Part shown: one piece after another, positions 47,160 through 60,955 of the stretch
Layout: the number at the start of each line of letters is the position of its first letter
How positions within the stretch are numbered: position 1 is the stretch's first letter
Source: Amphiduros pacificus
Lineage: Eukaryota; Annelida; Polychaeta; Phyllodocida; Hesionidae
Direction of reading: 5' to 3'
NCBI GenBank assembly: GCA_949316495.1
Contig: OX439008.1
Location: 8,708,001-8,772,000 of the forward strand
DNA length: 64,000 bases
Translations under genes and position numbers: made by a program
The notes under the pieces: model-generated
The model's input: only the letters and a program-made list of their open reading frames with translations
Told to the model about the DNA's origin: nothing
The model's database searches: none

Positions 47160-47387
47160 AAGTGCACTTGTCATGATTGGGTGATTTCGGGCTGGAAGCA
47201 GAATTGTAGTTCACAAACATCCGCCAGGGGACGACTTGCGTGACTGACTTTAGCTGAGCAGCGACGAGCCAATCAGAGACGCCGTGAGCGTAAACATAGC
47301 AGACTTCCAAAACATGGAGGAGGTGCTACCAAAACATGTGCAACTCTCACCAAATACGTACAAATTTACCTAAATTATTGAGTGGTT
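47160..47387 (+). promoter_or_regulatory. Promoter-like GC-richer patch with CCAAT box
   Basis: Local rise in GC and CpG in AT-rich surroundings (gggacgacttgcgtgactga, gacgagccaatcagagacgc), with a CCAAT box in the agccaatcag context at about 47267. It lies just upstream of a candidate first coding exon. There is no TATA box in a clear position. This is an inference from composition and one motif. Confidence 0.35.
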
Positions 47388-47498
47388 ATGGTTGTCATAC
47401 TCTCTCATATGATAGCTGCAGTTTATTTGTACCATAGAAGAAAGGAATTCAATTTACATTTGCCCGGAGTTCGTAAAATGATCACAGAACGCGTTCAG
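47388..47498 (+). CDS. Candidate first coding exon, unknown protein
   Basis: From ATG at 47388 the frame reads MVVILSHMIAAVYLYHRRKE then FNLHLPGVRKMITERVQ, followed exactly by a consensus splice donor (cag|gtgagt at 47496-47504). The first ~17 residues are hydrophobic and are followed by HRRK, which fits an N-terminal signal-anchor or a short membrane segment with a basic stop. Beyond the donor the frame continues to 47855 but becomes low in character. I do not recognise the protein and found no convincing second exon. If real, the gene would run to the right, through the unique DNA of 47.5-61.7 kb. Confidence 0.3.
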
Positions 47499-47499
47499 G

Positions 47500-50397
47500 T
47501 GAGTATGACAGTTCAGTTGAATGTCAAGTCATTCTTTCACTATGCAGGAGACGTAGCGCCTTTTACAATTATAACTACGTGTGAAAAGTTCAGATCAACT
47601 CGGGAGAATGGACAAGGAGAAAGGGGAAGCCTACTTTCTTCAATTTTATACAAAATGTACAGTGTTATCAGGCAGGTCAAAATAAATATCATTAAATTCC
47701 TGTATCCTGTTGTACGAATAATATTGTGCCAATTTGTGGAAATCGAGATGAAGGAATGTACCTTCAATGATGGAGGCATAAAATGGCAAATTTGTCAAAC
47801 TTTAATGACAGATATATTTGTAAATAGACGAGTAAGCATTATATTTTCTTCATAGACATTTTAGAACACTTCTTGTTATCAATATGTGCAAATCTAAAAA
47901 TATTTGAACAAATTTTGAACATCCTGTGAGAAGTTACATACAACTAAGTTTTCACTAAATTTAAGCTGGGGAGTCAGTGTCCCGCGAGCGAGCAGCAGCC
48001 TGTGGGCCCTCCTACCTTCATCTTGGTGTCAGTAACTGTATACTTACACCTTTTAAACAGAAATTGCCATCAGAATTGGGGTGGATGCAATAAAAAATAG
48101 TTTTCCCATGCTTTTTTCACAAATGCAAACCAGATATTGGAGAAAATAGACAGGAAAAAAGACTTATCATGTCCAAACTTGGCATGATGTATAAAGTGTC
48201 TGCTACTGAAGATCCATCTGAGTGATTCTGTATGTGTGACCATTTTATAAGTAGGGGAATTCCTGTTAATTTTTTGCCTTTAAATCATTTTGTCATTTGG
48301 TTTTGAGATAGTCACAAAATATCAGACGGAATGCATATCAAGTGTCACAATGATGGTTAGCAATTCTTCAGCAATTCTTCTCTTGGCGGGATGCCATTTG
48401 TTTTTGCCGAGTAAACTTATAGATGTAGATGTAGAAATGCTCTTATCAGACATAGGCAAAGTGTTTACTATAATTAAACCATATTATTATAGCTGGGATG
48501 TTGAAGGATTATTTGTAACAGGCCAATGTCAAAGACAGAATCATCAGAATTTAAACATAAAACATGTAAAATGATCAAGTTTTTACTGTCTGTACATGGC
48601 ATTATCAGTTTGTGCCAAACACAGATGTGGTCCTGCATAAATAGGATCAAATGAAGTCATGCATGGCCCATTGTGTGGAATGACCAGGTCATGTACAGCT
48701 TTGGCATTGCATTTTTTGGTCACACATGCCTTGTGTGTGATTCAATCTAGTAACTTAATGGAACTTGTTAACCTTATTGGTTATCTCCATGCATGACCAA
48801 ATATATGTGTATATAGCTGTCTAAAAGTATGACAAAAGTACAGCAGCTGCCATATATGTGTTGGTATTGTGCAATAAATACCCTGATGTGTTTGTTCAAC
48901 CAGTTAAGAGTTTCTAGTTTAATTAAAAGTACTTCAATCAAATGGAACCAAACATCAAATTTGATTACAAGTATTGGATAGATATATCAATATATAGGTA
49001 ATATCACAGTTTAAGGTAAATAGATACTTCAATTATATTAATCTGCAAGGTAGCAACAACAAAAGCCTTGAGCTCTCTTAATGCTGTCACTATTCTTTAA
49101 TTGTTTATCAGATTAATACTGTGTAAAGGAGCATAGAGACATGTTGAGAATGCTATTTCTCTGTTGTTACAAGTTTTATTGGACGAATTAGAAGTTGGAG
49201 AGAGTTATTAATGCAAAACCTCATTTATTTATGAGGTTGAACCCCGTCCCTCTACCAATGCTCAACTTGTGAAGGGAAAGACATGCTGTCTAGTTGTATA
49301 ATTACATTTCAACAATTTGTAATGTGCTGTCTTTTTATGGACCAGTTTACATGAATTCTTGAGGCTATACTTAGCAAAGCATAACATAGTAATTTGTTCG
49401 GCTTACGTCTGTAAAATAACATACTCAGATTCTCTGAAGTAGGATTTAAATATATCAAATTCCCTTTTTTGTTCATAGATTTCATAGAATGTGACTGTGT
49501 TTCATTCAACATTTTTTCAAGTACCTTTCTGACAAAGTGTGCCAAGTTTGAAGTTTGAAGACACATTTTTTCATTTGGAGTTGTATTGTTTACATAAGTC
49601 ACATTGCCAGAAAACAAAAATCAATCAAAACAAGTTTGTTAGTTGTGGCAAGTTGATGATAAAACATGGTCATGATGATTGTGATGGTTTTTTAGATGCA
49701 CTTCTTAGAGCAATAATAAATATATGTAATAATAAAGACTATATTATGAGAAAGAGACGATCAGTGATGATGAGGGCTAAAGTGTATATGTCAGATATTT
49801 GTGTACATGTAGATGCATTCGATTCGTACTCTGGCTTAGTGAGTTTGGGATGGGGGCATTCCAAACCGTGCACATTTCCTTCTTTCAGCATTTCGCAAAT
49901 CAGCCTATGTCACATTAAATTTTCCTAATCAAATGCACAAAATGACACTTTTCATGGTGAACCGTATCAGTTTTGTTTTGATGAATTTTATCACATGATA
50001 TAATTTAATTACACCCATTCAATATTCCTATATCATTTGTTTCATGAAAACTACTATTCCTTGTCAAAAATACCTTCATATTCTGCTCAAATCACTGGAT
50101 TACCCATTTGTTTACATTACTCCGATATTTCCCCCTTCTGAACTCATTAGAGTGGGGTTCTGACAGGGTTTACTATGTAATTTCATGAGGCCACAAAGGG
50201 GTAGTTTGTAACCTTTTAGAGCAGAGGATTCCCGCAAAAATGTACAATTTGGCGCTGCTCTGTCAGTACTTGTTTGATTGACATCATCAACAACTCAAAA
50301 TTTAACTTTTGGGCTCTTCTCTTCAATTACATGTACTATGCGAGTTTGATTTTCGTTATATTGATATTTAGGGGATAGAGAAATATAAATATCAGTT
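47500..50397. other. AT-rich unique DNA, possible intron
   Basis: No repeats of note except a few ggtcatg-containing stretches at about 48620-48795. The frames at 48290-48574, 49309-49617 and 49539-49928 lack recognisable motifs and overlap on opposite strands in part. Confidence 0.4.
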
Positions 50398-50580
50398 TCA
50401 AAAAGGAAATTGCGTACAAATTCTTTTATTTTTAAAAGATTTTCTTGTGAACAGATTTTTAAAGCATCTTAATAAATTCTGACAGGAATGCCATGAGAAA
50501 ACACCTCTGGCAAGGTCGGTTATAAAGCTTTGAGGAAAAAGCTCTCCAAAGAGATCTCTATCTTTTGCATGTTCTATCAC
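50398..50580 (-). CDS. Possible exon on the minus strand, unknown
   Basis: The minus strand has a good splice-acceptor context (ttttcatttctag) at 50593-50581, then a frame reading VIEHAKDRDLFGELFPQSFI then TDLARG, ending at a stop at 50398. The text is more protein-like than nearby frames. I do not recognise it, and no polyadenylation signal in a convincing place or partner exon was found. It could equally be chance. Confidence 0.2.
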   Translation of the reverse strand: MIEHAKDRDLFGELFPQSFITDLARGVFSWHSCQNLLRCFKNLFTRKSFKNKRICTQFPF

Positions 50581-50582
50581 CT

Positions 50583-53500
50583 AGAAATGAAAATATTGAA
50601 AAATAAGCATAATAAGTATTTTTTTGTAAAAAGATTTAAACAGTAAGACTCTATTGCCAGGCATGGTGAGTAAATGAATAAACCTTCTGTTTATTTTCCA
50701 CTTAGGTCAGCATGTGAGCCACTGATAATTCTACATGGAGTGCTGAACACATAATGTGAAGTGAATAACTTTGATATATGTGTTAGATGGACATGATGAT
50801 TGGCAGTTCATGTGCAAAATCCTCAGAGATTAATGATAGCACTCAAGTATTACAGCACCTCCACTTCTATCTTAACAAATAACTATATGACATGAATAAT
50901 GAATAGTAAGCAATAGGGTTGAGCAGTACTTCAAAATTTACTGCCCTGCAATGTCCATAGTTAAGAGCACAGAGAATGGATAACCATGCTACTGCACATG
51001 AACAGACCTTTATAAAAAATAAAGTATATATAGAAAAGGAAGCAATGATTTTTATATAAAATTTAGGAAACTTGGCAATAGTCCTAGTTAGAATCATGTT
51101 TTAGTATTGTATAATTGGTTTATTATTTGACTGCTTGAATGGGGTGCCTTTTTATAAGGTACAATCAGCTCTGGTTATCACTCAGTGACATTGCTTACAA
51201 TTAATCACAGTGAGCCTTTGTTTTTCCTCGTTGGTTCTATCAAATGGAAAATCTCACATGTCATACTTTGTAATACAAGAATCAGACATAATGGATTATT
51301 TATCATGCAAATTTTTTCCATTCTTCTCCTTTTATTGATTTATTTACTGAGTGAGTAGGTTCACACTCATGTTTGTATTAACCACTGCCCAGGTACATCT
51401 GTTTATTGCCTGTTCCTATCTGTAGGCCATGTTGATGGTGCAGAACTCAGCAATCCACTACAGACGCTCACGTCACATTGCCTCCTGTTTCTAGGCCACC
51501 ATCACTCCCAGGCCAACCTTTACAGAATAGATGTTTTGGGCAAAAATCTCTTTTTTAGGAAGGTGTTTTTGATGTTTCCAAGATTTTATGAACTCAAATT
51601 ATAAGTTCAATTTATAGCAGTTTTTAAATATACTTTTATCGATGTACTGATTTATTTAAATCTTTTTTGCTGTTTTCTTTATTTAGTGAACTCAATTTAT
51701 ATGCATTAACCAAATTTTTATATCCTATTATGGACGTACTGTGTTTTTTTGAAAATATGTTGAATCATAAATATTTCTGGTCTACTCAATGCAATTTGCA
51801 AGCACTTCCAGGAAACGTTCACAAATATTACAAAAAAATGCAAGTCGCTCTTAGGCCATGTGCCTAAATTTTGTTGTTAAGATTCAGAAATATTGCTTTT
51901 ACCTCCCTGAAGAATTCTCAAATTTAACATGGAAAGGTTAGAATTTTTGTTTGAAAGATTAAAATCTTTATTAGCTTTGAAAATCTGTTGCCGTGCTTCT
52001 TTGTTTGATTACATCCCACATTGAAAGCCAGTCATGAATTAGTTTATTGGTTAAAGGCTGTTACAAAAAAAAACGAAAAAAAAAACATGTTTATTAGGCA
52101 AATAGCTGATATTTTGATATGATTAGTAATAAATGTGATTTTATCTTTAGGCATAGGGTCAAGTTTTCCACCATAAATAAGATCTTGTTCATGTCATTCA
52201 CCATTGAAAGCACATCCATCAAATTCAGTGATATGAAATCTTGATGTATATTTTCTCTAAATACACAAAACAAGATGAATTTTTTTGTTGATCATATCTG
52301 TAATTAAATATTCTTCAACTTTTATGAATATTCCCAGCAATACTCTAATATGTACCCCAAAAAAGGATTCACTAAACATTTATTGAATCAGAAATATCTC
52401 AACTTTATGCAAATGATATTTATTTGAGTTTGACCCGATAATCTTCATACATAATATATACGGAAACGATGAATGCTAAATATAATTAAAGGACAGATCA
52501 CTGATCTCTTGGGCAGAATTTCAAGCATTTTATCAGTAATGTGATTGATAAGTAGGATAATATATGTTAGGTTAGGCTGGAGTCAAGTAGCTTCTGGCAC
52601 TCCATATTAATCCAGTTGATCATGCAGCCAAATTCTATTTGGTCATGCATAAACAAGACCCATCAGGGCCACGCATTGCTTATCACATGACTTCATCTGG
52701 TCATGCATAACTTTTGCATTGCTCTATTTATTCATGTGTTGCACAATATGTGTTTGGTCCAACTTTATGCATGATAAATTATGACCTTGTGACCAAACCC
52801 GTGAAATTTTCTGATTTACAGCTGAACAAAGCACTTGCATAACTTGGACTATTATATTATATATTATACATGGAGGTAAAGCAATGAAATTGGGAATAGT
52901 GATTCTGTTAGGCTCATATTTAATGCATATAACTATGAAAATATAATAGATACTGGAATTTAGACTTCACAAGCAGTATTTTCAGAATTTATTAGGTATA
53001 TGTTGACCTGAAATGTACTTTAAATAAAAGTGAAGATTTGAAGGATTGACATACCAGATAGAATTATAGAGTGTGAGAGATAATGAAGGCAGGTCGTGTG
53101 ATAAGTTGTGATCTTGACGTAGGTTGTTTATGTTGTCACTGATAGTGAAAGTATACATTATGTGGTGCTGACTTGAAAACAAAGCTATTGAAGAACATGA
53201 TGAGGCTGAATAACACTATAGCATGACGCACACGCAGCTTCAGATAAACACATCCTGAGGTCCATAGATCATCATCTATATGCACCGAGAATTCATAGCT
53301 CAACATTTCAAAGAAATCATAAGCTGTAAAAACTTTTGTAATTTGCTGAAAAGCTGCACCAAAATGTTTACTTTTGAGCATATTGAGGTAAGTCAAAATC
53401 TTTTTTGAAACCATCTCCTTGTGCACTTTTATTGAAATGCAACCTTAAAATAAATTATAAAAAGTTGGTTGCTAGGTTTGCATTTAGTGTGTTTTGGTCA

Positions 53501-54058
53501 ATCCTGAGAAGGAAATTCCGCAATTTGTTTTAATAAGGTTCTCACTGTATATTGAGCAAAAGCAAAACATTATGATCTTCTGATGTAATATATAATCATT
53601 ATCACTGATATATGATCAAGATAAAAATCACATATATTTTGCCATACTAAGCAGATTGGCTTAAGTCCTTAGACTAACAACTTATTTATACCAATTCCAT
53701 TTGTTGCAAGGCTTATGGATCCAAACCTCAATGTGGTCACGCACATTCCAGTCCATATTATGGTTTGCAGAAACAGCGTGACTCTATTTTTCAAGCTGAG
53801 GTATAATGTGTATTGCTTTTAGTCCATCAGGCTTGAGGTCTTCCTCCTTGGCTTTGTATTTACATGACCCCATAAGATCATATGTGAGCATATCTAAGTC
53901 TAGACTGAACTGATGCATAAACTGGTTTAGTAACTTATTTGTGACAGGAAATTGTTACAGACTTCATAAGCTTGTTAAATGTTAGGCAAGTACTGTTATT
54001 CATCATTCATACCTTGAAATATTTATGCCTACAAGTGGACCACATATGCAAGAAGTAG
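50583..54058. other. AT-rich unique DNA, possible intron
   Basis: No gene or element ends recognised. Stretches rich in ggtcatgcataa-like text occur at about 52610-52800 and near 53725-53765. Confidence 0.4.
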
Positions 54059-54968
54059 AAGCGGATATAAATATATTTGGCAGATATCTGGTAGGATTCT
54101 CCCTATGTTAAGATACCATTCACTACAGGAGGAACATGTATGTCAGATACAGAAGAGAAGCCTCAAAGTATGAGGTAAGCATCGGGAAATATTATATTAA
54201 CTTTTGTAGTTTCCATTACTCGGAGCTAGAAATCAAACAGTTACTGAATATGGTAGCTTCAGCTGGCTCACAAATTTTGGGGGATTTCATTAAAGGTCAT
54301 AAATGCCACTTTTTCAAGGCTTAAAGAGTATTCATTGGTTGAGTGTCAGATATCGTGCCTTCAACCCTCAGGGGGAAAAAAAAGAGCAATCAGAACCAAT
54401 TATCTAATTGGTCATGTATAGATATGACCTAATTAGGTCATGCATAGGCTAAATAGCTATTGTATGACTCCACTTGGTTACGTTCAGCTCCCGTCTTACC
54501 TTCTTGGTCATGTAAATGTGTGACCAAAATAGATGTTTCCAAGACCACAATCAGGAAGAGTTGTGATTATCGATGTCCCTGTAGATGTACTGAGGAGGAT
54601 TTATTGCAGAGATAATGTTTGTTTCTATGTTATGAGTCTTGTCTCTGATAGAGTTTGACACAGTATAGTGAACCAATACAGGGTGACCTTCTTGTGCACT
54701 TTTAAACTGTCTGTCATTCAAATGACATTTGCCTCATGAAAATAACAGACTGCAGAGTTTCTTTTATTCATGTACTGAGGGACCTTGTCATATTTTGCAG
54801 ACACACATACCATGCACAGTATTACCACCAAAACTTGTTCACTGGACCATAACTTTTGATTGAAATTGTCTCTTGACCACACAATGCAGTTAGGTCTCTG
54901 TTTCTTTGATTCGGTATGTATATATAGTTCCACCTACCAGATATCTGCCAAATATATTTATATCCAAT
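54059..54968. repeat. Inverted repeat pair, ~32-bp arms, 910 bp apart end to end
   Basis: ggatataaatatatttggca...gatatctggtag at about 54062-54093 is matched by its complement ctaccagatatctgccaaat...tatcc at about 54935-54966. A second short text, atatatagttccacc, occurs twice near the right arm (about 54909 and 54974). It may mark an old non-autonomous element or a local inverted duplication. Confidence 0.6.
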
Positions 54969-54969
54969 T

Positions 54970-57900
54970 CATATATATAGTTCCACCACAGGGTATTCAT
55001 TCCCATTGAAATTTTAAAGATTTAAAAATGTTTCTCAAGATTTTAAAGATTTAAAATTGTCATTGACATGCACATACACATACCGGTGGATCACCCAGTG
55101 TCTCATACTCATAATTTAGATGAAGTCTTAGTTTGAGACTTCAAGATTACAGCAATGTGGTGGTGACTGAGCCATTCAACACATTTGATATTTTTTTTCT
55201 CAATATGTGGTGTACTTAGACTGCAGAGCAAGTTAGATACAGACAGTTATCATTTTAAAAGCAATTTGCAAGCCTTTGTTCACTAACATTATCAAAAAAC
55301 CAAGGATTAACACAGTTCATAGGCCTTTGGCCTATATTTATGATTATGATCTTCATATCGATCAATCCTGTTTTCAACACACAGGTCATAAAACAAGTGT
55401 CTTGACCTTTGACCTTTGAATTGTACCTCTGAAATATTGTTTTCACTGTTATAGAAAGTTCCTGTTTTCACTATTATAGAAGATTCCTGATTATATACAG
55501 CCTACAATCCTACCATCAATATTTTTCAAGTATAAAATCTCACCCTTTATCTTTATCACTCGTTATCATACTGGCAGTCACTTTAAGGATGAATGTATAC
55601 TTTATATAGGACAGGACAAAATTGGAATTACATGACCCCAAAACAAATCAGAAGAGGCGGTGATAAGTTAAGCTTTAAGTGATTAAAAATTAATTTGCAA
55701 ATATTGGGGTAATGTTTAATATTATAAATGTGGTTCAATAATAGTGTAATATTAGCTGATAAATGTGCAACATTTCACTGATTACTGTACTTCTATAATC
55801 TCTGCTGTGCATATAAGGCTGTGCAAACTCTGTAAATTGTACATAATACAATTTCATGATAAAATCTCATAAAGAAATCCCATTAAGAGATCTCATTATG
55901 AACCCATTTACCAGTAATCCTCAGCTTCACAGATCAGGGTATAACATTTTATGGCCGAGACATCCCTTGTGTAATCCATTAAGGCAACCGTTTGGCATCT
56001 TCTTAAACATAGGAGATAGAGAAATTACGGGAGGTTCTTTTGGAGATGTATTTGGCCAAATATAGTCATTGCATTGTAAAATGTGCTCAACCATGGCTGT
56101 TGTGTGGCATTTTTTGTTTATGTATACCTTGTATGGCACAATATGGTCATGCGCTGGCCCTGCGTGACTTTATCCGGTCACATTCATGGAGACCAAATAG
56201 ATGTATGGCTCCAACTGTTACATTATCATGTAGCTCATGAAGTATGGGGGCAAATGTGCAAGTTTGACATGTTTAATGTGGGCATGACCCAAATCATTGA
56301 GAAATGTTAAGCATTGTATGGGAGGCAGTAAACATGTTATCAAGGTTATAGGGTTGGACAACATCGTGGATGATCCAACGTAATATGGTTGTAGAGAGTG
56401 CACGCCGAGGGTTGGAATTAGCTTCCATGTTGACACCAGGACACAACATATATTTGGAATATTGATTTTCATTTAATGGATGTCCATATGGTACAAGGTC
56501 AATACATTTATTGATAAATTAGACAAGCGTTAAATAAAAGTTCTTTACTCAAAATATCCATGTTATTTGATTTTGTCAGCTTATAGATTGCTGTCATCAT
56601 AATTTCAATGGGTGGAAATCATGATGTCAATATGGGGAAGCCAATAATGATAAATGTGGGACAGTTTTTCAGTTCAACATGTGACTCCTATCGAAAAGAA
56701 ATATACAGATGATGGAAGCTGGTTGAGTTATGATTATGTCATCCTTGAATGAATATTCATGACAAATGGAGATATAAATTTTTTGTCAATGTTTTTATTA
56801 TTGTTTAGGTATTTGATCGAGTTTTTTTTTTAATTTATCAAAACATGGCCAAGGCTCTATGTCAATGTTTATCAATAAAAGCTTGAAAAATTCCAACTCA
56901 CATTGTTGAAAACATTTTCAAAATGTTAATTTTCCTTTTGTCCTGTTTGGGCAGAAATTTGTGAGCAAAATAAAGTCCGACCAAGTTAGCACCATATTTT
57001 CGTATGTAATAATGGTGGCCACATTAATGATAGTTATCATAAAGAAATTGAGATTTATATAAGAGCTGTGATGAGATAGGAGAAGGTGGTTTTATCACAT
57101 GTATTGCAACACAGATGCCAGTTCCATAAGCATGCCACAATATATTGGTTATGTTATTTTTATGATAAAATCTATATCAATGACCCAGTACATATCAAGT
57201 CATTACATAAGCTAAATAATGATCAACAAAACAATAAAAAACTCAACATGTGAGAAGTTTATTACATTTTTCTGGTGTTGCCATAGTTATATCTATGAGA
57301 GGTATTAGAAGTTTAGAACTGAAATGATAGCAAGGAAGTTTTGGCTTTAACTGAAACCACATCAGGGTTTTGTCCAAGTTTTATGGAACATTTTGTGAAG
57401 TTACCGGAGTCACCTGTATATTCTCTTTGTCACATAAAATTTGATAACAAAAATAATAATGATAGTATATATTTACAACATGACTGTAGGACTGAAATTT
57501 AGGACAGCCGTTTTAGCAGAAGGAAGCAAGGCTGATGGGCCTTCAAGGCTGATTTAAAATATTGCAGAACACAAATGATAGAGACTTGAATATCTCCACT
57601 GATCCAGTAATATATAAAGCTGTCACTTATGGCCAACTGATCTCATGCAACCTTCATGAACCTGCTGCAAATCTGCTGCAGTTTTACTCTTCATTATTAT
57701 GCATTAAGTACATCAATATATGACTCTGGTAAAGACACCACTGGTTATGTACTATTTTTTTTCAACCTGATTAACAGGAATCATGGATGCTATTTTTTAG
57801 ATATGCTAAATGTATAGAGTATGATATGTAAATAGTTGACTATGCTTAGTGATCAGTGTCTCCTTTTGTTATTGATTATTCATCGCTTGTAATGTCAAGG

Positions 57901-59020
57901 TGAGTTGATATTGATACACTGAACACCATGAAATCAGATCTAGGCTTTCATAATTAAAGTAGGTATCAAATCACATTTGAGTAAAGCAATAGTACTTTTA
58001 GCTCCTGTCACCTGAGTGGCATGAGATCTTGGTATTGAATACCATCAGTGTGTCTGTCAACAAAAAAAACTTTGACATTTTGCCATATGTTATCAGCTAT
58101 TTCAAATACCGGCTCTAGACATGAAGGTCAATTATGAGCTCGACTTGTCTTTTTAGATCACAAGGCTTTAAATTGTTTCCAAAAACTTTGATATTTTGCT
58201 ATATGTTATCACTTACTTTAATAGACGATATCAGCGTGAAAAGTAAATAAACTGTGCATATACTATCCAAGGAACAAGCTTCCCAAACGGCGATATAATT
58301 AAAATCTTTGTTTTATTATACACATAGAAATATTCTGACACGTGTCAGTAATAGTCCGCCTTCATTTAATAAGTTTAAATTATGCACAAGTAAGAGAAAA
58401 TGTGAGTTTAACAATGCTTAAATATGCATACAAGATACGAGGTCGCCATTATGAAAACTGAAAGTGACGGGGGGAAGCTCTTATTTTTCGCATGAAAATG
58501 ACACTTCGTATTTACGTTTTACTTTTAAAATGACTGCTGAACTTGTCAAGGGATAAGTTTTGAGAAAAGTTAGAATTTTCAAAGAAATACATGTTGGACA
58601 CGAGGTCCGACTATGGCGGAAAATACGCCAGACCTTGGCAAAAAATATCGGTCAGGACGGGCGGTCCGGCGGTTATCAGGAAGACTGATGTGGTGAATTG
58701 TCTGTCAATAAAAAGATTTTGTAATATGTCATAAAGCTTTTTCAGTTACAACAAGAAATTTGACACATGTCTCCTAAAGGTATACATTTCATGCTCTAAA
58801 TAAAATTTTTGACATATTCATTCAAAATGTGAGGAATAACTTTGACATTTTAATATATCTCACCATTTTGACAAGCAACTGGCCGGAACATCTGGGATCT
58901 GTCAGTCGCCTTGTTGATATCATAACCGTAATGTTTGAAGATATTTTGCAGATGAAGAGATAAAAAATTTGATTTTAAAAGACAACATTTAATTCTATTT
59001 GATTTTGCAGGCATTGCTCA
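54970..59020. other. AT-rich unique DNA, possible intron
   Basis: A local duplication of attttaaagatttaaaa lies at about 55010-55055, and ggtcatg/tgacc-rich text at about 56070-56215. Short frames have no recognisable motifs. The GC-richer patch at about 58600-58680 (cgaggtccgactatggcgga) is unexplained. Confidence 0.4.
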
Positions 59021-59021
59021 T

Positions 59022-59337
59022 GGTCACATGATCTCAGTGTCACATGATCTCAGTGTCACATGATCTCAGTGTCACATGATCTCAGTGTCACATGATCTCA
59101 GTGTCACATGATCTCAGTGTCACATGATCTCAGTGTCACATGATCTCAGTGTCACATGATCTCAGTGTCACATGATCTCAGTGTCACATGATCTCAGTGT
59201 CACATGATCTCAGTGTCACATGATCTCAGTGTCACATGATCTCAGTGTCACATGATCTCAGTGTCACATGATCTCAGTGTCACATGATCTCAGTGTCACA
59301 TGATCTCAGTGTCACATGATCTCAGTGTCACATGATT
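59022..59337. repeat. Perfect 16-bp tandem repeat, about 19.5 copies
   Basis: gtcacatgatctcagt repeated without any difference that I could see over about 313 bp. Such perfect identity implies a very recent expansion, or possible assembly-level uncertainty in copy number. The unit contains cacatg and tgatctca. No coding content. Confidence 0.95.
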
Positions 59338-60955
59338 GAGTTCTGTGCAGCATTGACATACATTTCCCCCTCTGCAAACTATTAGGGTTGCAGGACGAAA
59401 AACAATTTCTGACTTCAATCTGGCATGTTGAGATATGATTGTATAATGTGGACACGGTCTGATTCTGATGTGAAAGATATTGCTGGTATTTATGATCAGG
59501 GTAGTGCCGTGCTGAGTGGATATTGTGGTCCAGGTGTATTTCCTTCTTTTCAGTTGAGTGCTTTGTTGACACAGCTTTGGAGTGGATTTATTTACTCAGG
59601 ATATTGAAGTGTCCAAATTGATTACTTGGATTCAGAAAGGCAGTCAAGTAGAAACTGGCAAAATGCACAGGAAACCTTGCCATTCATACAGTGTTAAAGG
59701 TCGTCTGATGATAAAATATAACCACATTCAGTAGTATTGTATGGATAGCCTTGTGGGACACATGACCCATCACAGACATCCATCACTGTAAATACATGTA
59801 TATACTCAGCACTACTACTACAGAGAAAACATTAGAATGGTATTAACCAATTTTCAGATATCTTCCCGTTCAAACCTTTTTTATAGCTTGATCATTTAAT
59901 TCAACAGATATTCATATGAACGCGACGAAAGTGTTTGTTGTTTCTTAATCCATATATCCACTAATCTAGACTGTGTGCTAAAGAATAGTTTAATTTTGCT
60001 TTTCATCTTTGTAGGTGTTAAGCCCAACTAGAGTGTCTATTAATGGAATAAAAACTAATAACAACAAAAATAAAAATAATAGTTCTAGTTTGATCAGTGG
60101 TTTTGTTCAAGTGTTAAGGTTATATTGTGGGATTAATAATGTCTGTATGTATTCATTGTACGGCACTTTAACTTAATGTGATATAAATATGTTCACTTCT
60201 CCATCAATATTTCTCTCTGTTATATCATAATGATATACTGTACCATGTTTCCAAATGGATCTGGTTTAAAGATTTATTTTTCGAAAAGTTCCCCAGGTTA
60301 AGTTGAAGGACCACAGACGTTCTGTAAACAAAGTGGGGTAAAGCCTTCGATCAACCTTTTACGTCTTCACTTAGATTTGATTTGACATAATCTGCCTCAA
60401 TAGTTATTTGTATGATATTAGACAGCCTTTATTTAAATGTTAGTGCAGTGTATAACTTTTAACATTTCTCAGACTTCTCCTACAAAAGTGAAGTGGCTTT
60501 TATTCTAGAGTTTGGATATTATATACTTAACATGGCCATGGAACATAGCTTATTAATGGAACCCCCAAGTCAGGTGAGATACTGGAATTTATACCTTGAA
60601 AAGGATGGTAATTAGATATATAAGATCAAATGGAATTAAATCATTTAATTAAGGTTAAGAGTTGTCATGTATAAAGCGTCTTAATGTCATGATATTCTGG
60701 GCAGAACTCTCTTTACTGGAGAAAATATAAAATCTATTGCTAATCCAGTTATCTTGTTATCTGACACTTAGAAATAGGAAGGTGATGCCGTTGTAATATC
60801 AAACTTAATCATCCGACCACAAGGAAGGGCAGTGGTGTTCAGCCAAAAACAGAAATAGCTTTTTTAAAATTTTAGCCATCACTTTTCAGCATATAAACAC
60901 CATTAGAAAAATGGGGAAAAATACAGAAAAATGGGGAAAAAAATCTGAGGTCCAA
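59338..60955. other. AT-rich unique DNA, no gene recognised
   Basis: Only short frames, with no recognisable motif. No repeats of note. Confidence 0.4.
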
